Assembly (NCBI RefSeq): GCF_011683955.1
Contig: NZ_JAAQPI010000004.1
Span: forward strand, 1-64,000
Direction: 5' to 3'
Source: Pseudomaricurvus alkylphenolicus
GTDB taxonomy: Bacteria; Pseudomonadota; Gammaproteobacteria; Pseudomonadales; Cellvibrionaceae
DNA: 64,000 nucleotides
In this document: positions 1-7,980 of the stretch, one piece after another
How positions within the stretch are numbered: the stretch's first letter is position 1
How the letters are laid out: every line of letters starts with the position of its first letter
The notes under the pieces: generated by a model
Told to the model about the DNA's origin: nothing
What the model saw: the letters and a program-made list of their open reading frames with translations, nothing else
Database searches by the model: none
Program-made: the position numbers and the translations under genes

Positions 1-421
1 CAAAGTGGGCTTCTATATTTTGTTCTATCAATCGAGGCATAAAGGCCCTGATGGTGTTTATCACGCCCCAGACATTAACGTTCAAAGCCCAGCTCCAGTC
101 GTTATCGTGGTAGTCCCAGAGATTGCCAACTTCACCGGCACCTATACCGGCGTTGGCAAATACCAAGTGAATATCGCCATATGCCTCGATGCTTTTCTTA
201 GCTAGTGCACACATGCTATCGGCTTTACTTACATCCGCCACGATACCCAGAGCGTCGCCGCCGATGGCCTTAGCGTCGGCAACAGTTTTTTCGATAGCGC
301 CCATCTCAACATCGGCAATAACAATCTTGGCGCCTTCGCGGGCCAACGCTAAGCCGATGCTACGCCCCACGCCTGAGGCCCCACCAGTAATAACGGCAAC
401 TTTATCTTTAAAATGTTCCAA
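1..421 (-). CDS. SDR family oxidoreductase, left duplicate copy (cut by window edge)
   Basis: N-terminal ~140 codons of a short-chain dehydrogenase/reductase; the rest lies beyond the left edge of the window. The visible part is nearly identical to the same part of the complete gene at 5203-6084, with few substitutions such as Gly for Ser in the VEM(G/S)AIEK segment. It has the Rossmann glycine motif GGASGVGRSIG near residues 13-23 and the NAG motif of the family. The apparent start is TTG (complement of 419-421) preceded by GGTGAG; there is no in-frame ATG close upstream. NAD(P)-dependent alcohol/ketone oxidoreduction is the family function; the substrate is unknown. It belongs to the duplicated SDR plus decarboxylase-family block. 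Confidence 0.85.
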   Translation of the reverse strand, partial: MEHFKDKVAVITGGASGVGRSIGLALAREGAKIVIADVEMGAIEKTVADAKAIGGDALGIVADVSKADSMCALAKKSIEAYGDIHLVFANAGIGAGEVGNLWDYHDNDWSWALNVNVWGVINTIRAFMPRLIEQNIEAHF

Positions 422-523
422 ATTCTCACCACTCGTATTGATCTAGAGTTATTGCGACCTAGGCGTAATCACTATATTTAAAATGATTTTTCATTTAAGT
501 AGTAACCTTCCAAATAACCCCTG

Positions 524-572
524 TGAATACCGGTCTAAAAGATTGTGCTATCAGGCCGCGCGCACCTATCTC
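524..572 (-). promoter_or_regulatory. 49-bp conserved element upstream of SDR (left copy)
   Basis: A 49-bp block beginning TGAATAC and ending ACCTATCTC on the plus strand, about 100 bp upstream of the SDR start. The same block with identical length and about 37/49 matching bases lies upstream of the neighbouring decarboxylase-family gene (1891-1939 and 7200-7248), and the duplicate copy is at 6186-6234. Conserved core blocks are TGAATAC, TGTGC, CAGGCCGC and ACCTATCTC. Fixed spacing upstream of two unrelated genes points to a shared regulator site; which regulator is unknown. Confidence 0.55.
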
Positions 573-643
573 TCTCGGACTTAGGGAATAGAAAGTAGAA
601 TAATGTTCCGTTTCCCTTTACAAGCGCAACGGAACATTACTTT

Positions 644-1417
644 TTACTCCGGTATCAAACCTGGCCAGCGCGAGCCGGAAATAACATCCACGTACGGCTC
701 AAATGCGACAGGATCCAGCGCCCCTGCCAGTTTGATTTCTCGTTCCTTGAAAATTGGCCACTCGAGGTGCGCTGACAGTTGCTCGCGCATGGGCAGTAGT
801 CTAGCGATGGGGTCCCAAGGGCTGTCCATTAATTTGAGCTGGCCTTTCACTTCTTCGCGGTGCTGGGTACCCTGTCGGGTGCGGACGTCGACAACATGGG
901 GAGGAAAGTCGTAGCCACCTGATACTGCATCTACACTCACAGCACGAGAAACTTTGATCCACCACTCGTGGTTATCAGACTCGGGGACGTGCTCAGCCAC
1001 TGCTGTCGCCTCACCGGTAAATTCTAAGAAGGTATAACCCTGGTGTGAACAGCGCGCTACCACTTTGTTGCCCAAGCGATAAAAGGTGGTTTTACAGAGA
1101 TACTTAGGCTGGCCGTTCATGTTCTGACTGATTAAAACGACTGACTCCTGGTCGATGCCGTAGCCCAGTGCGTATTCGCCATCAACGCCGTTATAACTGG
1201 CATTAACTGTCACCAATACACCGTACTCGGGTAGGTCAAACGTAGGGACATTGAAGAATGTGACATGTACATTAGGCTCGTCGGTCACTTCGATACCCGG
1301 CGGTAACAACTGGGCAATTTTGTCCGCGTCTGTTTTGTAAATAACTTTTAACAACGGCCAGTTAGCAATATCGCCGGTGTTCCCTTGCGGACCTCCTAGA
1401 GGTAGTTGTTCGGTCAT
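644..1417 (-). CDS. Acetoacetate decarboxylase family protein, left copy
   Basis: 257-residue member of the acetoacetate decarboxylase (ADC) family, usual length about 245-265. The family's Schiff-base lysine appears to be K105 in the NGQPKYL segment. Classical ADC has two adjacent lysines there, whereas this protein has Lys-Tyr, so beta-keto acid decarboxylation is not assured; many ADC-fold proteins in catabolic clusters act on other substrates. Start ATG follows AGGAGTAC (complement of CATAATGTACTCCT). It differs from the copy at 6306-7079 by only four residues (positions 25, 34, 60 and 123; Cys123 here, Ser in the other). It is divergently spaced behind the SDR gene and shares its upstream 49-bp element. 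Confidence 0.85.
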   Translation of the reverse strand: MTEQLPLGGPQGNTGDIANWPLLKVIYKTDADKIAQLLPPGIEVTDEPNVHVTFFNVPTFDLPEYGVLVTVNASYNGVDGEYALGYGIDQESVVLISQNMNGQPKYLCKTTFYRLGNKVVARCSHQGYTFLEFTGEATAVAEHVPESDNHEWWIKVSRAVSVDAVSGGYDFPPHVVDVRTRQGTQHREEVKGQLKLMDSPWDPIARLLPMREQLSAHLEWPIFKEREIKLAGALDPVAFEPYVDVISGSRWPGLIPE

Positions 1418-1432
1418 AATGTACTCCTATTA

Positions 1433-1798
1433 GATAATTATATCAAATACTACCCGCATCGCGGGTGGCATCATGAAAGCCCCCGGAGGGGCTATTGTCA
1501 GAGTCCCGCCAAATTCATTTGCTCCTGGCGATTATCTTCCCTTTCTTGGTTCATAATGTACTCCCGTAAAACTCCGCCGATATCTCTTCTCAAAGTCCCA
1601 TAGGTCGACTTTTTTCGATATTTGGGCACAAATACAACGTGAATTTGCAATAATGTCTAACGTGAGCTTGGCTTTGCCAGTCTCTCATAACGGCCTCCTT
1701 ATAGAACTTGCTGGTTCAAAGGAGGCCATTTTCCACTCTGCACACCGTTTTGGCAGAGCCTATTCGTGTTTCACCGCCAGAGGCGGTGGTTTACCAAG
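1433..1798 (-). mobile_element. IS200/IS605-like element relic inside the left duplicate
   Basis: This block is absent from the otherwise colinear right copy (gap after 7095), which defines it as an insertion. On the minus strand, 1498-1655 reads an N-terminal Y1-transposase segment (HVVFVPKYRKKSTYGTLRR, family TnpA_REP/IS200) joined directly to the typical basic/glutamine-rich C-terminal tail ending QEQMNLAGL. The HUH motif and catalytic tyrosine in between are missing, so it is an internally deleted, inactive element. Its ends contain small palindromes typical of IS200 elements: AGCCCCCGGAGGGGCT near 1479-1494 and CACCGCCAGAGGCGGTG near 1771-1787. No target duplication is expected for this family. 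Confidence 0.7.
1498..1655 (-). pseudogene. IS200-type TnpA remnant
   Basis: About 50 codons read through from TLLQIHVVFVPKYRKK to NLAGL and then a stop. The first half matches the start of the HUH Y1 transposase fold (beta-strand HVVFVPKYR) and the last ~18 residues match the usual C-terminal tail of the same protein. The ~70 central residues holding the metal-binding histidines and the nucleophilic tyrosine are deleted. The ATG of an overlapping frame at about 1689 (MRDWQSQ) is probably the original start, now separated by a frameshift. Confidence 0.6.
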
Positions 1799-1890
1799 AT
1801 TTAATTACTACTGAAGATACTGATAGCAGCACCTTGGTTGGCTGAAAGGTCATTGACTTAGTGTAAAACTGGGCATCAATAGAAGGCTTG

Positions 1891-1939
1891 TGAATACAGG
1901 CCCAAAGGCATGTGAAAACAGGCCACACCTACCTATCTC
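1891..1939 (-). promoter_or_regulatory. 49-bp conserved element upstream of decarboxylase-family gene (left copy)
   Basis: Left-copy counterpart of 7200-7248, beginning TGAATACAGG and ending ACCTATCTC. It is now separated from its gene (start 1417) by the inserted IS200-like relic, which moved the element from about 120 to about 475 bp upstream. If the element is an activator site, the left decarboxylase gene has probably lost this control. Confidence 0.5.
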
Positions 1940-1974
1940 ATGATATATTCCATAGCACGCTCTAGGATCTTCTT

Positions 1975-2114
1975 CTGGCTGCCGCACAATCTTTCTGCTT
2001 GATATTCGAAGTACAGCCTCATTGAAAGGTGCGACCGGCAAAGTCGCTTTTGATTCTGTTTTACAAACTGGAGTTTTGATGAAACCCGTTATTCCACTAA
2101 CGGTCCCCCACCCG
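1975..2114. other. Unassigned junction sequence
   Basis: Between the end of the duplicated block and the group II intron. On the minus strand one frame reads GFIKTPVCKTESKATLP, faintly like the C-terminal substrate-loop region of an SDR, but it is too short and unsupported to call. No promoter or RNA gene is evident. Confidence 0.3.
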
Positions 2115-3345
2115 AACATGCGGTGCTGGTAACGGCGCGGTGTGAAGCTTCAGGGACAATGTACCCACTGGTAATCAGTACGCCGAACCACGAGGAACGG
2201 CAGAAACTGCTAGCATCAAGGCGGTGAGGGGCTAGGGACGAGTAGGAACCACCAACACATGTGAATTCCCGGCTTAGGCATCGTCATGAGGAACAAGCCA
2301 AAGATGCTAACAGGCTTGTACCAAAAGGTGTGAGATCTGAACGGGGGTCCTATCATACCCCGTCGTGGATAAATAGATCTCCGGCGCAAAGGAAAGGTCC
2401 GCCCCTTTCTGAATCAACTGCGAAACAGGGTAAGTCCGTAGAGTCGCCAGAAATGGCAGGCGTGATGTAAAGATCGTTGAGGGTTCTGCGGGTAAAGGAG
2501 AGCGGAGAAACAGGTTAAACGCCTACAATTCCGTATCCCGAAGGCAACTCGGGAAGGTAGATGGAATGAGGTTAAGTGTCTACAACGTCTTCTGACCCGC
2601 TCGTTCGCCGCCAAAGCTTTGGCGGTCAGGCGAGTTACACGGAATCGTGGAAAGCGTACTTCTGGTGTTGATGGCCGCTTGTGGTCAACACCGAAATCCC
2701 GGTGGAATGCCGTTTCACAGCTAAGACACCATGGGTATAAACCCATGACTCTGAGACGGATACACATTTCCAAATCGAACGCCCAAAAACGCCCGCTCGG
2801 AATACCTACTATGCTCGACCGAGCGATGGAGGCACTCGAAGAGCAAGCAAGCTAAGCAGATAAACCTCATCCATGTGCTCAACCCAATCATTCGTGGCTG
2901 GGCGAACTACCACATGCATGGGGTTTCCAAAGATACACTCAGTCGAGTGGATAACATTATCTGGGAAAGCCTACGTCGGTGGGGCGAACGCAGACACCCT
3001 AATAAGGGGGCCAGATGGGTCATTGATCGATATTTTAGGGCCGCCAGAGACGACCGTATGGTCTTCTCTCATGGCCAGATGATTAACAATCACTTTGTTG
3101 AAATCAACTTTTCCTGGCTTCGTACCTACCCATCAAACGCTACGTGAAAATTATCAGCGAAGCTACCGCCTTTCACCCGCAATGGGTCTCCCACCTTAAT
3201 AAACGCAATATGAAACATTCCGTCTTGGAGTTGCCCGGCTTCGTTAGAGACTGTTGAAAGGCTTGAGCTGTATGCATGGTGACAGGCACGTACAGTTCTT
3301 AGGGGGGCAGCGGCGGTAACGCCGTTGTCTTACCCGACCGCCATT
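2115..3345 (+). mobile_element. Decayed group II intron
   Basis: A group II intron on the plus strand. The 3' end carries a recognisable domain V/VI: GAGCTGTATGC, GCACGTACAGTTC and a final TACCCGAC (about 3258-3342), the characteristic short hairpin with its bulge. The interior encodes fragments of the intron-encoded reverse transcriptase/maturase. The 5' boundary is uncertain (about 2110-2150). At roughly 1.2 kb it is less than the usual 1.8-2.5 kb because most of the reverse transcriptase is deleted; it cannot be autonomous. Confidence 0.75.
2506..3147 (+). pseudogene. Group II intron reverse transcriptase/maturase, internally deleted
   Basis: First part (2506-2855): RT N-terminal segment with EKQVKRLQFRI, the LLTRSFAAKALAVRRVT stretch, and the RT0/RT1 signature RPLGIPTMLDRAMEAL. 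It then stops. Second part (from about 2866 in another frame) begins abruptly in the maturase X domain: LNPIIRGWANYHMHGVSK and the conserved RRWGERRHPNKGARW segment, ending near 3147. A further frameshifted piece, YVKIISEATAFHPQW, runs to about 3258. The palm with the YADD catalytic motif is gone, and no good start codon precedes the first part. Confidence 0.8.
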
Positions 3346-3633
3346 GCAAATATATCGAAATCACTTACAACTCGAGGAAGCGCTGGAAATTAACACAAAT
3401 GAGTCAAACGATTCTTAATTAAAAGTCCGGGCGTCTAGGTAAAATCAAAAAAAACCTGCCGATATTGAGAACGCGATAAGACCCATCCCAATGCCGCAGG
3501 AAAGCATAATGTTACCACTTCAACTTAACACTCCTCTGAAGGCCACGCCTGGCGTGGGCTACAGAGGAGTTTGTCTTTTTAGGACAGAAAATCCCCAGAC
3601 CCCCTTCTTCCGCCATCTCGGCAATGAGACGAG
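3346..3633. other. Non-coding stretch after the intron
   Basis: About 290 bp with no supported gene. It contains the near-palindrome GGCCACGCCTGGCGTGGGCT at about 3541-3560, a plausible hairpin or IS end. The minus strand immediately past the orfA stop can be read in another frame as REIVTRLIAEMAEEGG, so the orfA-like gene may once have continued by frameshift. Confidence 0.35.
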
Positions 3634-3945
3634 TTACGATTTCTCGGTCGAATCGAGATGGTGCTGCAGCTTTTTTCGAAACTTCAACTGCAACATGGTC
3701 TCGCCATAGACTTCCTTCAGTTCGCTTAGCTGCTTCTCGTATTGTTCAGCGATACCTTTGGGATTGGCTTCCAGGGCGTTTTCCATACCAGCCTCGGCAT
3801 CGTCCATCCAGCTCTCGATCTCCGCCTGGGTGAGATCGTTCACCCTGGCCGCCTCCGGAACCGTCGTCGGTACACGATAGATCTTTTTAATCAATTCAGC
3901 CTTGCGTTTCGCTCTCCATCGTTTGTTTTTTTGTTCTTGCATCAT
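3634..3945 (-). CDS. IS3-type orfA-like / DUF1153-like HTH protein
   Basis: 103 residues, highly charged. The order of features is a basic N terminus (KNKRWRAKRKAELIKKIYR), a helix-turn-helix-like segment (PEAARVNDLTQAEIESW) and a C-terminal coiled-coil helix (EQYEKQLSELKEVYGETMLQL). This layout matches the orfA/helper subunit of IS3-group transposases and the related RWSAKRK-type proteins. No orfB follows; downstream is the group II intron relic. It is therefore probably an orphaned transposition fragment or a captured regulator-like gene. Whether it is translated is unknown. Confidence 0.5.
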   Translation of the reverse strand: MMQEQKNKRWRAKRKAELIKKIYRVPTTVPEAARVNDLTQAEIESWMDDAEAGMENALEANPKGIAEQYEKQLSELKEVYGETMLQLKFRKKLQHHLDSTEKS

Positions 3946-4046
3946 GGTGAGGCCTTCCGCAATTGCGGCGACTATAGCATGTGCAGTTATTCACTGGGTC
4001 ATTACAATCTCGTACCGCACAGTTTTGATGAAGTGGCTAGTTGGAA

Positions 4047-5009
4047 TCATTTCGAATGATCGGCCTTCAAGCCTCGCTTGAGCGCGGCGAGCGTGTCGCG
4101 CATCTCGCGCACATGAACTTCCGCGTGCGGCGCAAGAAATCCAGAACCATGAAACGCGCCCGGGTAAGTATGTAGCTCAACCGATACACCAGCTTCTAAC
4201 ATGCGCAATGCATAGATAATGGCCTCATCACGCAGTGGATCAAATTCCAGGGCTGATACGTACGTAGGCGGCAAATTGGAGAGATCTTTCGCCCTGCCGG
4301 GTGCCGCATAATAGGGAACCGCATCCCCCCCTGGTTGAAGCTTATCCCCCAGATAGAACTTCCAACTATTGACGGCAGAAGGAAGGTTCCAGCCAGGGGT
4401 ATCGACAAAGCGTTTCATGCTCTTCGTCTCTAAACGATCATCAAGCTCTGGAAAGCCCAAAAACTGAAAGCAAAGAGTTGGACCGCCAAGGTCCCTGGCC
4501 ATCAAAGTAGTACCTGCGGCCAGCCCGCCACCAGCGCTTGCCCCCATGATACCAATGCGCTCAATGTCAACCTTTAGACTACCGGCATTCTCCGCTAGCC
4601 AGACCAGACTGGAGTAGCAATCCTCCAACGGAGCTGGATATGGGTGTTCCGGTGCCAGCCTGTAATCAACAGATATAACGACGACACCAAGCTCCTCTAC
4701 AATTCTCACACATCCGGAATGCTCTTGATCGAGATCACCAACAGCAAACCCACCACCATGTATATACAACAGACCAGGAACGTCAGACTCCTGTTGTTTT
4801 GGACGGTAGACGCGAACTCGGATATCCGGCGCAGTATCCAGTGCTGGTATATATATATCCTCGAATTCCACCGCGTTGGTATCAACTTCAGCCATGTACT
4901 CCTTTGCAATATACGCCGTCGCTCTGCGAATTTCTACCGGGTCTGAAAAATCGGTAAATGGAAAAAGATCGACTATGGTCGCAATGTCCGGGTCGTAGTG
5001 ATAAGTCAT
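4047..5009 (-). CDS. HSL-family alpha/beta hydrolase (esterase/lipase)
   Basis: 320 residues from the ATG at 5009, chosen because AGAGGAAC lies just upstream; an in-frame extension to 5057 has no ribosome site. The oxyanion motif HGGGF is at residues 84-88, the nucleophile elbow GASAG at 156-160 (Ser158), the Asp in EFDPLRDE and the His in FHGSGF complete the hormone-sensitive-lipase (GDXG) triad. There is no signal peptide, so it is probably a cytoplasmic esterase for short acyl or alicyclic esters. It lies between the duplicated SDR/ADC-family blocks on the same strand, which suggests participation in the same catabolic route; the substrate is unknown. Confidence 0.9.
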   Translation of the reverse strand: MTYHYDPDIATIVDLFPFTDFSDPVEIRRATAYIAKEYMAEVDTNAVEFEDIYIPALDTAPDIRVRVYRPKQQESDVPGLLYIHGGGFAVGDLDQEHSGCVRIVEELGVVVISVDYRLAPEHPYPAPLEDCYSSLVWLAENAGSLKVDIERIGIMGASAGGGLAAGTTLMARDLGGPTLCFQFLGFPELDDRLETKSMKRFVDTPGWNLPSAVNSWKFYLGDKLQPGGDAVPYYAAPGRAKDLSNLPPTYVSALEFDPLRDEAIIYALRMLEAGVSVELHTYPGAFHGSGFLAPHAEVHVREMRDTLAALKRGLKADHSK

Positions 5010-5202
5010 AACAGTTCCTCTTTGTCTTAAATGTACCTTTAATGCTGTACTGATCACTTTAGCAGGTGCTCAGCGATTCCCTTTTAGTAACCATACTGGG
5101 CACATTCCTGGCCCTGAAACTAGTTGTATTTCCGGTGAGTTTACTAACCGAACACTGTGACTAGCTTTTTTTACCTAATCTATCCGGTATAATACCCAGC
5201 AA

Positions 5203-6084
5203 CTAACCCAGCGCAACAATTGATAGCGGGGTACGCTGTATGATGGCTTCATTGCGGTCTTTAATTGCGTTTTCTAAAACTTCCGTCAGAGGAAGTATCC
5301 AGAACTTATCGTCGCGAATATCCTGCAATGCAGTTTCGGCGAATTCATCCGGCGAGGTAAATTCAAGCTTGACACCAGTTTTTTCCATGAGTTTCTGCAT
5401 ATCTTCAGCAGATCTAATTGCTGTATCAGTAGGCTTGGCGGGATCATCCGGCAGCTCCGCCGGACGATTCCGAGCAGAGTTATAGATGCCCGTACTCACC
5501 GGGTGAGGGCCCGGGAACAGCGCATTAATTTTTACCGGTGAATCCATCATCTGCATCTGAAAATAGAGCTGCTCTGTAATCGATTGTACGGCGGCTTTGG
5601 TGACGGAGTAGATCGGAGAGGCAGGAATGTTAATCATTCCGCCGTTGGTTGAGCCAGTGATTACAAAGTGGGCTTCTATATTTTGTTCTATCAATCGAGG
5701 CATAAAGGCCCTGATGGTGTTTATCACGCCCCAGACATTAACGTTCAAAGCCCAGCTCCAGTCGTTATCGTGGTAGTCCCAGAGATTGCCGACTTCACCG
5801 GCACCTACACCGGCGTTGGCAAATACCAAGTGAATATCGCCATATGCCTCGATGCTTTTCTTAGCTAGTGCACACATGCTATCGGCTTTGCTTACATCCG
5901 CCACGATACCCAGAGCGTCGCCTCCGATGGCCTTAGCGTCGGCAACAGTTTTTTCGATGGCACTCATCTCAACATCGGCAATAACAATCTTGGCGCCTTC
6001 ACGGGCCAGCGCTAAGCCGATGCTACGCCCCACGCCTGAGGCCCCACCAGTAATAACGGCAACTTTATCTTTAAAATGTTCCAA
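5203..6084 (-). CDS. SDR family oxidoreductase (complete copy)
   Basis: 293 residues starting at a TTG. N-terminal cofactor motif GGASGVGRSIG, an acidic residue after beta-2 (IADVEM) favouring NAD(H), the NAG motif, and catalytic Ser plus YSVTK. The C-terminal part is long and ends near SIVALG, in the style of the SDRs that accompany alkane/terpenoid/steroid degradation genes. It is the right duplicate of the gene cut by the window edge. Its upstream region (6085-6300) holds the 49-bp element at 6186-6234. The reaction is presumably oxidation of a secondary alcohol or reduction of a ketone; the substrate is not deducible. Confidence 0.9.
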   Translation of the reverse strand: MEHFKDKVAVITGGASGVGRSIGLALAREGAKIVIADVEMSAIEKTVADAKAIGGDALGIVADVSKADSMCALAKKSIEAYGDIHLVFANAGVGAGEVGNLWDYHDNDWSWALNVNVWGVINTIRAFMPRLIEQNIEAHFVITGSTNGGMINIPASPIYSVTKAAVQSITEQLYFQMQMMDSPVKINALFPGPHPVSTGIYNSARNRPAELPDDPAKPTDTAIRSAEDMQKLMEKTGVKLEFTSPDEFAETALQDIRDDKFWILPLTEVLENAIKDRNEAIIQRTPLSIVALG

Positions 6085-6185
6085 ATTCTCACCACTCGTA
6101 TTGATCTGGAGTTATTGCGACCTAGGCGTGATCACTATATTTAAAATGATATTTCATTAAGTAGTAACCTTCCAAATAACCCCTA

Positions 6186-6234
6186 TGAATACCGGTCTAA
6201 AAGATTGTGCTATCAGGCCGCGCGCACCTATCTC
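6186..6234 (-). promoter_or_regulatory. 49-bp conserved element upstream of SDR (right copy)
   Basis: Starts TGAATACCGG, ends ACCTATCTC, about 100 bp upstream of the SDR TTG start. It shares about 37 of 49 positions, without gaps, with the element upstream of the decarboxylase-family gene at 7200-7248. The gapless length suggests a bound protein with fixed half-site spacing. Confidence 0.55.
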
Positions 6235-6305
6235 TCTCGGGCTTAGGGAATAGCAAGTAGAATAATGTTCCGTTTCCCTTTACAAGCGCAACGGAACATT
6301 ACTTT

Positions 6306-7079
6306 CTACTCCGGTATCAAACCTGGCCAGCGCGAGCCGGAAATAACATCCACGTACGGCTCAAATGCGACAGGATCCAGCGCCCCTGCCAGTTTGATTT
6401 CTCGTTCCTTGAAAATTGGCCACTCGAGGTGCGCTGACAGTTGCTCGCGCATGGGCAGTAGTCTAGCGATGGGGTCCCAAGGGCTGTCCATTAATTTGAG
6501 CTGGCCTTTCACTTCTTCGCGGTGCTGGGTACCCTGTCGGGTGCGGACGTCGACAACATGGGGAGGAAAGTCGTAGCCACCTGATACTGCATCTACACTC
6601 ACAGCACGAGAAACTTTGATCCACCACTCGTGGTTATCAGACTCGGGGACGTGCTCAGCCACTGCTGTCGCCTCACCGGTAAATTCTAAGAAGGTATAAC
6701 CCTGGTGTGAACTGCGCGCTACCACTTTGTTGCCCAAGCGATAAAAGGTGGTTTTACAGAGATACTTAGGCTGGCCGTTCATGTTCTGACTGATTAAAAC
6801 GACTGACTCCTGGTCGATGCCATAGCCCAGTGCGTATTCGCCATCAACGCCGTTATAACTGGCATTAACTGTCACCAATACACCGTACTCGGGTAAGTCA
6901 AGCGTAGGGACATTGAAGAATGTGACATGTACATTAGGCTCGTCGGTCACTTCGATACCCGGCGGTAACAACTGGGCAACTTTGTCCGCGTCTGTTTTGT
7001 AAATAATTTTTAACAACGGCCAGTTAGCAATATCGCCGGTGTTCCCTTGCGGACCTCCTAGAGGTAGTTGTTCGGTCAT
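6306..7079 (-). CDS. Acetoacetate decarboxylase family protein, right copy
   Basis: 257 residues, differing from the 644-1417 copy at four positions (Ile25, Val34, Leu60, Ser123 here). The same family features apply: the PLLPPG-like loop, the HVTFFNVP strand and the putative Schiff-base Lys105 in QPKYL with tyrosine in place of the second lysine. Here the native upstream region is preserved, with a TATAAT-like hexamer on the minus strand near 7169-7174 and the 49-bp element at 7200-7248. This copy is thus more likely to be normally regulated than the left copy. The role is probably cleavage or modification of a beta-keto acid or related intermediate. Confidence 0.87.
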   Translation of the reverse strand: MTEQLPLGGPQGNTGDIANWPLLKIIYKTDADKVAQLLPPGIEVTDEPNVHVTFFNVPTLDLPEYGVLVTVNASYNGVDGEYALGYGIDQESVVLISQNMNGQPKYLCKTTFYRLGNKVVARSSHQGYTFLEFTGEATAVAEHVPESDNHEWWIKVSRAVSVDAVSGGYDFPPHVVDVRTRQGTQHREEVKGQLKLMDSPWDPIARLLPMREQLSAHLEWPIFKEREIKLAGALDPVAFEPYVDVISGSRWPGLIPE

Positions 7080-7199
7080 AATGTACTCCTATTAATTAGA
7101 TTACTACTGAAGATACTGATAGCAGTATCTTGGTTTTCTGAAAAGCTATCGTCTTAAAAACACGGCTGATTATAAGATAGTGCAGCAATAGAACTCTGG

Positions 7200-7248
7200 T
7201 GAATACAGGCCCAAAGGCATGTGCAAACAGGCCGCAACTACCTATCTC
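7200..7248 (-). promoter_or_regulatory. 49-bp conserved element upstream of decarboxylase-family gene (right copy)
   Basis: TGAATACAGG at one end and ACCTATCTC at the other. Read on the minus strand it contains a direct repeat GGCCTGT spaced 22 bp (about two helical turns). It is followed 25-30 bp later by TATAAT without a good -35 hexamer, a pattern fitting an activator-dependent promoter. Candidate regulators with tandem half-site binding (AraC type) occur in the window at 25478 and 56331, but no link can be shown. Confidence 0.55.
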
Positions 7249-7270
7249 ATGATATATTCCATAGCACGCT

Positions 7271-7740
7271 CTAGTGTACTGACCCAGAAGTTCGTTGACA
7301 AAATCGAGCAATGCTCTCCAAGATCTCATCCGCTGATTTTGTCCAAACAAATGGCTTCGGTTCATCGTTGTACATTTTTAGATATTCTCTGATGGATTTC
7401 TCTAATGTTTGTGTTGAACGGTGAGTTCCACGTCTTATCTGTTTCTGAGTAAGAGTTGCAAACCACTGTTCAACTTGGTTTAGCCAAGATGCAGAAGTTG
7501 ACGTAAAGTGAACATGAAATCGGAGAAGGTGACGGTTAAGCCAATTCTTCACCTTCTCGGTTTTATGTGTACCGTAGTTATCCATTATCAGGCGTAAATC
7601 CATTTCCGGCGGCGCGTTCTTGTCGATTGTCCTCAGAAACTTCAGAAACTCGTTGCTTCTGTGTCTTCGGTGAAGCTCACCAATTACCTTTCCTGTTACA
7701 ATATCCAGCGCCGCGAATAACGTAGTCGTGCCATGGCGCA
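7271..7740 (-). pseudogene. IS630-family transposase, C-terminal fragment
   Basis: Reads the DDE domain of IS630-type transposases: [16 protein letters not shown] with the first acidic residue, [16 protein letters not shown] with the second, and [16 protein letters not shown] with the terminal Glu. It runs on to a C-terminal tail and stop at 7271. The N-terminal helix-turn-helix half is missing; the frame upstream of about 7740 is unrelated DUF4338-derived sequence on the opposite strand. Its outer end (TGTACTGACCCAGAA near 7275) abuts the end of the duplicated block. Confidence 0.85.
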
Positions 7741-7743
7741 TAC

Positions 7744-7959
7744 AGGCAAGAACGCTATGGTCACCCTGTCTACTGCCTGGAGACCTTTGTGGAGCGAGAC
7801 CGCTTTGAAGGCACGTGTTACAAAGTCGCCAACTGGTAGTATGTTGGGAAAGCACAGGGGCGCAGCCGCAACGATCGAGACAATTGTCTGTCGGTGTCCG
7901 TGAAGGACATTTGTCTTTATCCCTTGCATCGCCGCTATCGCCAACGGTTGTGCGCCTAA
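7744..7959 (+). pseudogene. DUF4338 (DruA-like) protein, C-terminal fragment
   Basis: The plus strand reads [18 protein letters not shown], then GTCYKVANW, a TAG stop at 7837-7839, then [13 protein letters not shown] and a final [18 protein letters not shown] before TAA. This is the C-terminal third of the DUF4338 family, found as an IS accessory protein and as DruA of Druantia defence. Only the C-terminal part survives and it has an in-frame stop, so it is dead. The IS630 relic joins it at about 7740. Confidence 0.65.
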
Positions 7960-7980
7960 CTCACTGAACCTGGGACCGTC

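Larger units (their letters stand above)
1..1974. repeat. Left copy of a tandem duplication (partner 5664-7275)
   Basis: Positions 1-1432 align with 5664-7095 at near identity. After an interrupting IS200-like relic (about 1433-1798), 1800-1974 aligns with 7095-7275, more diverged. The block carries the SDR 5' part, its promoter region, the complete acetoacetate decarboxylase-family gene and its promoter region. Both copies lose homology at the same point (about 1974 and 7275, after CATAGCACGCTCTAG). There the right copy meets an IS630 relic and the left copy meets unrelated sequence, so the original repeat unit probably ended or was truncated there. The left limit is outside the window. Confidence 0.9.
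5664..7275. repeat. Right copy of the tandem duplication
   Basis: Partner of 1-1974. It is uninterrupted and therefore gives the ancestral order: SDR 5' half, 49-bp element, decarboxylase-family gene, 49-bp element. Comparing the copies shows low coding divergence (four residues in the decarboxylase-family protein) but more changes and small indels in the distal promoter region (7100-7200 versus 1805-1890). Confidence 0.9.

Noticed and set aside
1850-2119. Minus-strand frame reading GFIKTPVCKTESK like an SDR tail
   Set aside because: Too short, and it spans the duplication boundary, so it combines two unrelated sequences.
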